44,760 nucleotides of DNA from JAFGFY01 sp964520425. GTDB taxonomy: Bacteria > Desulfobacterota > DSM-4660 > Desulfatiglandales > HGW-15. The notes beneath the pieces are model-generated. The model was not told the DNA's origin. It made no database searches and saw nothing but the letters and a program-made list of their open reading frames with translations. This document shows positions 1-6,701 of the stretch, one piece after another. The position numbers were made by a program, and so were the translations under genes. Numbering within the stretch: position 1 is the first letter of the stretch; each line of letters starts with the position of its first letter. The stretch covers positions 1-44,760 of the forward strand of contig CAZFMX010000016.1 in the NCBI GenBank assembly GCA_964520425.1. The letters are read 5' to 3'.

Positions 1-691
1 CGGTAGCGTCTTGGGTGCCCACATAATCAGGGTGAACAAAATCGTCGGCCATCCAGACCCTGCACGTCACGTGGCGGGTGTCTCCATCGTCCTCCCACTC
101 CATTTCATAGCGATAGATGGGATAGCTCCATATCTCTATTCCAGGGTCGATCTCCGCGACAATGGGCAGACCCTGATTTGCTATATAATTGATCAGGGTC
201 TGATGGAAGCCGTCGGCGCCGCCGGGATAAATATCATCCGGGTCATCACCGGATGATCCCCCGAACACCGTCCCATAGGTCATAACGGTGTACTGGGAAT
301 AGAGGAGAGTGAGAAGGCCCTTTTTGTCGCCCACCGCAAAGGGGACCCCCATTAGTTCGCCCGATTGCCTCGGTTCCGACTCCAGGATGGATGCAGCCGC
401 CCAGCTGTCACAATGACCGTGCCAGGGCTCTCCCTCCGGATCATAGGCTCGAACCAGGCCTTGGGCCACAGCCTCGGCAGGATAATACCCTGTCATATAG
501 GCGTCGTATTTTTCCAGTGGAGAGGGTTCATAGGTGTATCCATAGACCAGTTCCCCTTCGAGCATAGGCCACCAGTAACCGGACCAGGGAATTCGATTCG
601 CAGGGACACTGGCCGCGTCGGATCCGGCCATAACAGTGGGCGCCACGGCCATAACGCCCAAGAGAAGGTATATCACCATGCGGGTCTTCAC
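1..691 (-). CDS. Exported transglutaminase-elicitor-like protein (3' part cut off by window edge)
   Basis: The minus-strand frame is open from a GTG at 691 to the window edge, giving about 230 residues without a stop. The GTG overlaps the stop of the upstream gene (GTGA) and has an AGGGA ribosome-binding site a few bases before it; an in-frame ATG at 679 is the alternative start. The N-terminus is a signal peptide (KTRMVIYLLLGVMAVAP followed by a small-residue cleavage region). Around residues 80-95 is WHGHCDSWAAASIL, a Gly-x-Cys-x-x-Trp-Ala block that resembles the catalytic Cys motif of the TGase-elicitor family (Pfam TGase_elicitor, from memory). It is followed by a VGDKKGLLTLLYSQY-like helix, as I recall in that family. 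The His and Asp of the presumed triad are not assigned. Last visible gene of the 2916-to-1 operon. The family call is moderate; export is well supported. Confidence 0.6.
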   Translation of the reverse strand, partial: MKTRMVIYLLLGVMAVAPTVMAGSDAASVPANRIPWSGYWWPMLEGELVYGYTYEPSPLEKYDAYMTGYYPAEAVAQGLVRAYDPEGEPWHGHCDSWAAASILESEPRQSGELMGVPFAVGDKKGLLTLLYSQYTVMTYGTVFGGSSGDDPDDIYPGGADGFHQTLINYIANQGLPIVAEIDPGIEIWSYPIYRYEMEWEDDGDTRHVTCRVWMADDFVHPDYVGTQDAT

Positions 692-1455
692 GGTAATTCC
701 CTCATCAGCCAGGTCCTGCTGTCTTTGGACTCCGTGTAGAGGGCCCAGGGTAGGTCCTGAAACCAGATCTGCTTAAAGACCAGACGGTCCCCTTTTCGAA
801 TGGAAAACAGGTTTCCCTCGGAATCATAGGTCTCCCACTCATCTTGGGCCTCTTTCGGCAGCAGGGAGCCCCACTGACTCCGGGAGACCGGTTCAACAGC
901 CTGGTGCAGGGTTTCAGAGCCAACGGATCGGCCGTTCAACAGGCGTTCCAGGCGAAAATCGTCCTCTGGGAAGCTGTAGAGAAAAAAAGGGACATGAAAG
1001 GGGATCGTTGAAAAAGAGGGATAAACCGGAGAGAGGGTGTTGATCTGAATCTCGCGAACTATCACTTCCCCTCTAAAGGTATCCGTCAGAGTCATATGCC
1101 TGAGCTGTCCCGACCCTCTATCAAACTCCAGAAGGGCCTGGCCGGGACTTTCTTCACTCGTCACCCGGACCTGACAGGTCTCCTCCTCTTCCGATACCAC
1201 CGTAAAGGTCCAGAGGATGGGATCAGTCCAATCGCCATTCAACTGACGATAGATCGTCCTGACCTCCCAACTCGAACCCATGGACCAGCTAGAAACCGGC
1301 TCGATGGTTTGTGCCCCGGTATTCACTTGAAGAAAGGGGGCAAGAAAGAGGACCAGGATGATCCTACAGACCTTGTTTCTTTTCCGGGAAAAGGTCTTTA
1401 AAACCTCTCGTTTTCGGCGAATAATACCAGTCATTGTCTTCATAGATCCACTCAT
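688..1455 (-). CDS. Exported protein of unknown function
   Basis: Open frame of up to 255 residues ending in TGA, which overlaps the GTG of the next gene. A hydrophobic stretch (IILVLFLAPFLQVNTGAQ) near residues 31-48 looks like a signal peptide core, and the rest is soluble and beta-rich in composition with many Trp and Ser residues. The start is uncertain. ATGs at 1455, 1443 and 1434 all lie inside the upstream lipoprotein gene and give a 71-92 base overlap and a long basic N-region. After that gene's stop the only candidate in frame is a weak CTG. I do not recognise the family. Its position between a lipoprotein and a transglutaminase-like protein suggests a periplasmic or secreted role in the same operon. 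Confidence 0.65.
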   Translation of the reverse strand: MSGSMKTMTGIIRRKREVLKTFSRKRNKVCRIILVLFLAPFLQVNTGAQTIEPVSSWSMGSSWEVRTIYRQLNGDWTDPILWTFTVVSEEEETCQVRVTSEESPGQALLEFDRGSGQLRHMTLTDTFRGEVIVREIQINTLSPVYPSFSTIPFHVPFFLYSFPEDDFRLERLLNGRSVGSETLHQAVEPVSRSQWGSLLPKEAQDEWETYDSEGNLFSIRKGDRLVFKQIWFQDLPWALYTESKDSRTWLMRELP

Positions 1456-1804
1456 CTTCTGTTTCGATCCCGTATATACTCCGCCCTAGGACCTCAGCAT
1501 CATAGACCACGGACACCTTGGCCCTGGTTTGATCCTCGGAGAGGTTGATGCCGGTGATCTGATAGGCCTTGATTTTGACATTGACGCCCTTGATGAACTC
1601 CGCCATGGTGATGTCTGACCGGTAATCCCGGTCAAAAAAGGTATAGGACTTGTCAAATTCATTGGAGACTCTGCTTTCCCAGTAGGCGGATACCCGGCTA
1701 TTCAGCCCCACTGCGGGGTCTCTTTCCTGAATATGGGCGCAGGAGGAGACAAAGGCCGCGATAAAGATCGCCACAAGAGCGAAACGTTTTTCATGTGTCT
1801 TCAT
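1364..1804 (-). CDS. Small lipoprotein, possibly NTF2-like
   Basis: 146 residues. The N-terminus is a lipoprotein signal: a basic start (MKTHEKRF), a hydrophobic core and the lipobox VSSC with Cys22 as the lipidation site. The remaining ~120 residues (SAYWESRVSNEFDKSYTFF, then a strand-rich part ending DEWIYEDNDWYYSP) resemble the cone-shaped NTF2/SnoaL-like lipoproteins in length and in the terminal Trp/Tyr-rich strand. This is a resemblance only, and no catalytic residues can be named. The ATG overlaps the TGA of the upstream UshA-like gene by four bases (ATGA), which indicates translational coupling. No sorting prediction beyond membrane anchoring in the periplasm is made. Confidence 0.75.
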   Translation of the reverse strand: MKTHEKRFALVAIFIAAFVSSCAHIQERDPAVGLNSRVSAYWESRVSNEFDKSYTFFDRDYRSDITMAEFIKGVNVKIKAYQITGINLSEDQTRAKVSVVYDAEVLGRSIYGIETEDEWIYEDNDWYYSPKTRGFKDLFPEKKQGL

Positions 1805-2916
1805 TGTGGAATATTCGTCCTTTCTTCTACTTCTTCTTGATAGTATTTAAAGAATTCTTCCGGCGTCATCTTCATGGTCTGTTCAGTCATGGCTTTGATT
1901 TCTGCATCCTCCTCGGCCTGATTCCGGCGCATCTTTTCTCTGTACTCCTCTGTATCGGCTTTATTTACCGAGGCGGTGAAATCCATGATGAGTTGCTGGA
2001 TACCGTCATCATACGCGATGTCACTCCCCAGGGGGTGGTTCTCAAAACTCATGGACACCATCTTCTTCTCCCCTGCTCCCCACACTCCTTTGATATGCCC
2101 CAGTCTTCCCCCCTTTTCTCCAGCGCTGACCACCAGTGTCTTACCCACGGTCTCCGCCCTAAGAGAACATGATGTCACGTGGCTGATAATGGCCATATCA
2201 ATACCCTCTATCTCCCGTACAAGGTCAAGGGATTCCTTTGGTCCCATGTGTGATAAGAGAACAAAGACATCAGCCTTTCCCGACAAATCCACCATCATAC
2301 GCCTCAGTGAGTCTTTTGGAGACTCAACACTCACCGTGCCCCCCCCGGGAGGACCAAGGGCAGGCGAAAGGACGCCCATGATGGCGATCCTCACCCCGTT
2401 GATCTCTTTGATCACATAGGGATCCCAGAGCGGATCAGGGGAGGAGAGGTTGGAGCTGATCAGCGGAAATGAAGACCGTTCCTTTATTTGTTCCAAAACG
2501 CCTTTGCCGACAAGGAACTCCGCCTCACCTAGGTTGAGGGCATCATAGCCCATCTGGTTCAAGGCCTTGACAAAGAGCTCGGCATAGAGCAGGGGATATC
2601 TTCTGGCCGGGGATAGGAGGTCTCCCCCATCAAGGAGAATAAAGGGCCCGTCCCCCTTTCCCTGCTCACGGATTTGATGAATAAGGGCGGCCCGTCTCGA
2701 GAGACCCCCGAGGGTTTCCCCCTTTCAGAGCCTGCGCGGAGAGATCTCCCCGCCTGCATCCCCGGAGAATAGGATCTGAAAGGGGACCGGCGATCCATTA
2801 TCGCCGGAAAAGGCATCCTGAGAGACAATAAGCCAGGCAAAGAGAAAAATCACACCCGTCCATGCCCTTAAAGGTGTCAAGGAAAACCGTTTGTCTTTTC
2901 TGATTAAAGGCATCAT
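1801..2916 (-). CDS. UshA-like metallophosphatase, candidate selenoprotein with in-frame TGA (codon 64)
   Basis: One continuous 371-codon frame interrupted only by a TGA at 2727-2725. Start ATG 2916 is chosen because AAGGG lies just upstream, and because longer starts run into the preceding terminator. Residues 14-34 form a signal/anchor segment. The 5'-nucleotidase-like motifs span both sides of the TGA: FSGDAGGEISP (50-60) before it, then LGGLSRRAALI, LLDGGDLLS, NLGEAEF (in place of the usual GNHE) and LLSHMGPKES. The UGA sits four residues before LGGLSRRA. In related proteins, as I recall them, the second Cys of a Cys-Gly-Cys motif occupies this place, so selenocysteine replacing Cys is the simplest reading. 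UshA-like (seleno)proteins are known from deltaproteobacteria. A hairpin follows the UGA. The alternatives are a point nonsense mutation or a sequencing error. It heads the operon. Confidence 0.78.
2691..2724 (-). promoter_or_regulatory. Candidate bacterial SECIS hairpin after the in-frame UGA
   Basis: Directly downstream of the UGA the mRNA can form a stem CUCG/CGAG (2712-2709 with 2699-2696), extended by CC/GG across a two-base bulge. The 9-base apical loop is GGGGUCUCU and starts 17 bases after the UGA. The E. coli fdhF element, from memory, has its GGUCU loop about 18 bases after the UGA, so spacing and loop content agree. The upper stem is short (4 bp) and alternative folds (for example GUCU/AGAC) exist, so this is suggestive only. 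Confidence 0.45.
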
Positions 2917-2960
2917 GCTGTGTTTCCCTTCAAACCATTCCGTGCCCTGAGAATGCTTCA

Positions 2961-3002
2961 GGCACAAAGAAACAACGGAGGGGGAAGATCATCACCCCTC
3001 CG
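2961..3002 (-). terminator. Rho-independent terminator between the Cys-rich protein gene and the UshA-like operon
   Basis: Inverted repeat CGGAGGGG (2976-2983) with CCCCTCCG (2995-3002), an 8-bp GC-rich stem with an 11-base loop. On the minus strand it is followed by TTGTTTCTTT. It lies 53 bases after the stop of the gene at 3056 and upstream of the start at 2916, so it separates two transcription units. Confidence 0.72.
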
Positions 3003-3055
3003 CTGTATGTTTATAGGTTTAGTTCAATGACCGATGATGTTCACATGTTCAAGAC

Positions 3056-4567
3056 TTAATCAATATAACAACTGGGAGTGCAGCAGATCGGTCGGTAGCC
3101 GTTTGCCATTGTCCCATCGAAGATGAACATGTAGCCAAAGAACGGGTCATCATCGGACGTAATCTGCAGCCAATAATCCTCATCAAACGGCGCCGAATCG
3201 GTGGCATCCGGGATGGTGATCGTGAAGATGTTCTCCACGAGGTCCACTGCCATCGACATGGCTGCGATCGTTGCCTGGGCTGTATACATATCCCCATCCG
3301 CCTCATGGATAAGAGCCGTAAAGACCTGGTCGTGGCTGTTCGGGTTGTCAAGCACCAGACCGTTCATCCAGCTTCCTGCGCCAAACGGGAAAGTCATGCA
3401 ATAGGGTTCCGGATATTGTCCGTAATTGCATTCGGTGGTGTGGAGAATCACCCTATCCAAGTCAGAAAAACTGTGACCGCATGGGATCTTGCGACCAGAA
3501 ATATCAACGATCCAGTCGCCTGGTTCAAACGGACAGTCGCCTGGGCCTGCATAAGCATAACCCTGGCCGTACACATAATAGGTACCCGGGCCAAGCAGAT
3601 TCACCTGAACGGTAATCTGGGACGTCTCTGCGTACAATGCCTCTATTGGCGGCTCACCAAAACCACCATAATTAGCAGGATCAAGAACGACACCGGCTGA
3701 ATTTCGTCTCACGGTCGTGAGAGGATTTGGGTAAATCCAAGCACCAGTACCAGCATACTGTATAAAAATATCACTGAATCCGATACCCGCTTTCGCACCG
3801 GCGGTCTTTCCAACGGTAATCTCATAGGTGCCGTCCAGCTCGCCTACGGAATTATCCGTGAACCTGAAGAGACAGGCGCTGCTCCAGAAATCATACCCGC
3901 ACTCCGGGGCTTGGGTTCCGGGGATGTAACATATTTCACGGGTGTACACATCCGCGTATTTTCCTGTCGCGCAGATGCCGAAAGAAATGGTTTGCGGTTT
4001 CACGGTGGCCACATAAGAGTCACCTGAGTAGGTGTTTTCATCGGAGTCTCGATAAGAGACCTGGACCAACTGGAGATTCGGATCGCTGGCATTGTAAATC
4101 GTGCCCTGCAGGTTGAAGCAGAGGTAACTTTCAAGTTCATGGCCCACGATGACTCGGTCGCCTATAACTGAAGTAGCGACGATTTCAATGATGAAATAGT
4201 CATCCCCAGTGACGGCCTCAATATAGTACTCTTCACCAGCACCCAAAACGGGAGCGCTGACTGCCGGATCCCACGTATTGATCGCGGTAGGGATAACGCC
4301 CGGACCGCCGAAAGTATAGGACGCGCCTACATTCCGGCAGATGGTCGCCCCGCCGAGCAGTTCCACCGTGATGGTCGTGCCATTAACAAATAGATCAGAG
4401 GGAGTTTGACCCTCGAGGGTAATGGAGCCGACCTGCTCGCAGGATCCCTGTTCGATGACCCGGACGCCGTATCCAGCTGTTACCTGGTAGGTTTCGGCGA
4501 AAGCCGAACCCGCGCCCAGGGCGGCGATAAACAAGACCGCCAGGGTAATCAGTGTAAAACGTTTCAT
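3056..4567 (-). CDS. Large cysteine-rich exported protein of unknown function
   Basis: 503 residues from ATG 4567, chosen because AGAAGGAGAAAG immediately upstream is an ideal ribosome-binding site. A longer start 18 bases upstream would translate that site. Clear Sec signal peptide (MKRFTLITLAVLFIAALGAG, cleavage after SAFA). The mature part is beta-rich and Gly/Tyr/Asn-rich and contains about 16 Cys, several in close pairs (PECGYDFWSSACLF, PICCTPSCYID at the very C-terminus), which suggests a disulfide-stabilised extracellular or periplasmic fold. No enzyme motif or known surface-anchor domain was recognised. It is a stand-alone unit: a terminator follows it and a 167-base gap precedes it. 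Secretion through the neighbouring type II system is possible but is only inference from proximity. Confidence 0.82.
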   Translation of the reverse strand: MKRFTLITLAVLFIAALGAGSAFAETYQVTAGYGVRVIEQGSCEQVGSITLEGQTPSDLFVNGTTITVELLGGATICRNVGASYTFGGPGVIPTAINTWDPAVSAPVLGAGEEYYIEAVTGDDYFIIEIVATSVIGDRVIVGHELESYLCFNLQGTIYNASDPNLQLVQVSYRDSDENTYSGDSYVATVKPQTISFGICATGKYADVYTREICYIPGTQAPECGYDFWSSACLFRFTDNSVGELDGTYEITVGKTAGAKAGIGFSDIFIQYAGTGAWIYPNPLTTVRRNSAGVVLDPANYGGFGEPPIEALYAETSQITVQVNLLGPGTYYVYGQGYAYAGPGDCPFEPGDWIVDISGRKIPCGHSFSDLDRVILHTTECNYGQYPEPYCMTFPFGAGSWMNGLVLDNPNSHDQVFTALIHEADGDMYTAQATIAAMSMAVDLVENIFTITIPDATDSAPFDEDYWLQITSDDDPFFGYMFIFDGTMANGYRPICCTPSCYID

Positions 4568-4711
4568 AATCTTTCTCCTTCTCATGTTGTTTAGTTTTTT
4601 TGCTCAAAATCCATTTTTTGTTACACTTCAACTTCATTCATACATCCATACATACATCAGAAAGCACTCAGTTCTAAAAACTCTTCGCCCAGGCATCCCC
4701 CCTTTCGCTGC

Positions 4712-4723
4712 AATTGCGCAATT
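4712..4723. promoter_or_regulatory. Perfect 12-bp palindrome upstream of the Cys-rich protein gene
   Basis: AATTGCGCAATT lies in the 167-base gap between the CAP-domain gene and the Cys-rich gene, about 145 bases before the latter's ATG. It could be an operator or the core of a hairpin, but no clear promoter hexamers were found beside it. Confidence 0.3.
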
Positions 4724-4734
4724 TTCCGGCCTGC

Positions 4735-6210
4735 TCATTCACCTTCCTCTTGCTCTGACCATACAAGGTGATGTTCAAGCCAAACATTTTCTGCCTCTAC
4801 TGATACCACATATTCCACCGGCTCTTCTCCCGGCACAGAAATCGTCACCAAGTAGGAGCCCATATCCACCGGCGCCGCAAACATTCCGGCGCTGTTTGTG
4901 GCGGTTTCCGTGAATTCCTCCGAATCAATGGCCTCATCCACACTCGAGATAGCAATCTTCGCCCCTGAAATGCCCTCACCCACGGATTGAAGCCCGTCGT
5001 TATTTTCATCGTCGTAGACCGTACCGATTAGATAAAAGGGTTTCCAATCTTCACTCACACCGGTTGTGACGGTGGTCATCACCCCTTCGAGTGCCTGACC
5101 ATCCCATTCCAATGTCCCGGATTCCGCCCCGATCCCCATATCCACAAACTCGTTGTTCAACAGGATCAGTTCTCCTGTCTCCATAAAGTGGTCGATTTCC
5201 CCTTGAACCATTCCCCTCAACGTCTCTTCTATCGCCTCGTTCCCATATGGGGAGTCGGTTTCCACAAATTGAATCACCTCACCAGCCTTCACAGGAACAT
5301 ATCCGGACGCCATGATCCGGTCTTCAACAGTTATTCCGTCAGAGGAAATGTGCCCCACAAAGTCATTGATCAGCATATCTCTTGAATGTGCCCTTGACGC
5401 GCTCTGCAGAGACGTGCTTGGGACAAGGGGGAAAACTGATCTCGCCAAAACCTCATACAGGTTCGGGTCGGTCTCCATAAATGGGGTCAGCTCAATACTC
5501 AGAGATTCGATCACCTCAAGGGGGCTGGCCCGAAGCTGGTTGATCATGCCCGCCATCTCAAGCTCTGCCGCTGTTCTCGATCTGCCTTCCTGGCTGAAGG
5601 CGGCCGCAAAATCGCAGGTCACCACATAGACATTATAAGGGACCCCCTGAAGGGTCAGTTGGCCTGCGCCGAACCCGATACCCACGTCTTTGAACACCGG
5701 GGCAAGGATGTTCAGAGGGCGGGTCCTATCAGGATTGAGTTCTCCCTTGTACATGGATGAAAAAATCTTAAACACCGCCCTTGTGGGGTCGATGAAATTA
5801 TAAAAACCGAGCATCCCCAACGATTCATCCACGACTTCGGCCTCATACCCAGCCTCCAAAACTCGGTCATCCACCATCCTTCCGTCCTGGGATTCATACC
5901 CGTAATAATCGTTTTCAAGCATGTCCAGGGTATGGCTTCGGGCGGCATCGCTCAGCATCTCATCCTGACTGAGCGGGGCAAGCCCCTGGGTCAACACATC
6001 ATAAAGCCCCGGCAGTTCAGCCAGCACCTGATCCGGATCCAGACCCACCATGGCTGCCGTCTCAAGGGGGTTTGTCCGGGCAGCATTGATCCACTCCAGG
6101 AGCTGGATTTCCATCTCTTTTGTAAAGGATTCCTCGCCCGTTGCACTGGCGGAGGTCACAGACAAAGAGATGAAAACGAGTCCGATAATGATGATAAGTA
6201 AACGTTTCAT
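4735..6210 (-). CDS. Exported protein with two CAP/SCP-like domains and a C-terminal SdrD-B-like domain
   Basis: 491 residues. Signal peptide at 1-24 (MKRLLIIIIGLVFISL, then SASA). Residues ~28-205 and ~215-385 are two copies of a CAP/SCP-like fold. Each begins with a helix of the type LLEWINAARTNPLE or MINQLRASPLEVIE, followed by LSDAARSHTLDMLEND or LQSASRAHSRDMLINDF, and by the GY...ED/VDDRVLEAGY element. The second repeat keeps the DFVGHISSDG segment typical of CAP proteins, while the first has YYGYESQDG, so its His is missing. After ~390 comes a Cna-B/SdrD-B-like module (VYDDENNDGLQSVGEGI, Ca-binding-like Asp/Asn cluster). The domains are recognised by eye from family knowledge. Cell-surface or secreted location is inferred. 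It has its own promoter and the molecular role is unknown. Confidence 0.85.
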   Translation of the reverse strand: MKRLLIIIIGLVFISLSVTSASATGEESFTKEMEIQLLEWINAARTNPLETAAMVGLDPDQVLAELPGLYDVLTQGLAPLSQDEMLSDAARSHTLDMLENDYYGYESQDGRMVDDRVLEAGYEAEVVDESLGMLGFYNFIDPTRAVFKIFSSMYKGELNPDRTRPLNILAPVFKDVGIGFGAGQLTLQGVPYNVYVVTCDFAAAFSQEGRSRTAAELEMAGMINQLRASPLEVIESLSIELTPFMETDPNLYEVLARSVFPLVPSTSLQSASRAHSRDMLINDFVGHISSDGITVEDRIMASGYVPVKAGEVIQFVETDSPYGNEAIEETLRGMVQGEIDHFMETGELILLNNEFVDMGIGAESGTLEWDGQALEGVMTTVTTGVSEDWKPFYLIGTVYDDENNDGLQSVGEGISGAKIAISSVDEAIDSEEFTETATNSAGMFAAPVDMGSYLVTISVPGEEPVEYVVSVEAENVWLEHHLVWSEQEEGE

Positions 6211-6371
6211 ATCCAGGGCCGGGTTTACAACAAAAAAAATTCAATCAACTTCCTTCATAACCAGACAAAACGAAGCAAGACTTATGCCATTTTTGCCTGC
6301 CGGCCCCTTCACTGTATGCCCCTCACATGGATCTGATCCTCTTCCCTCTTATTGGTATCAATTTCCCGATA

Positions 6372-6400
6372 ATTAAACATAATTTAGACATATTTGTCAA
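6372..6400 (-). promoter_or_regulatory. Sigma70-type promoter for the CAP-domain protein gene
   Basis: On the minus strand TTGACA (6400-6395) is separated by exactly 17 bases from TTTAAT (6377-6372), in an AT-rich region. Transcription would start near 6365 and leave a ~155-base leader before the ATG at 6210. Confidence 0.65.
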
Positions 6401-6701
6401 CTATATTCATAAAATTGTTCCACAATCCTATAAAACAGGGGGTCATCATGCCAAAGGTTAGGGATATTCCTACGGGTCAAGTGACGCCACTTGATTGGCG
6501 GAATTCGACCTGCGTTGGCTGAAATCGACCAAAAATCAGGGGGCAAGCATGGAGAATGAGAGGGGATGATCGTTTATGGTCAATTGATCATCGTTATTCC
6601 TAATAAAGAACATAACAGTCTGTTTTAATTGCTATAAATAGCCAGTGCCCATCCAGAAACAGAATTTGGGCACAAGCAGGTTTACCCTTGACCATAAATC
6701 A
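6401..6701. other. Intergenic region between the TonB receptor gene and the CAP-gene promoter
   Basis: No gene was recognised. It contains an inverted repeat GATGATC...GATCATC (6565-6592, 14-base loop) and a weaker TGCCC...GGGCA pair around 6645-6670. Neither has a convincing T-tract on the minus strand, so a terminator for the receptor gene is possible but not established. Confidence 0.5.

Noticed and set aside
2559..2840. A 93-codon frame that could indicate a frameshift in the UshA-like gene
   Set aside because: The family motifs LGGLSRRA and LLDGGDLLS lie in the same frame as both halves, so no frameshift is needed; only the TGA interrupts it.
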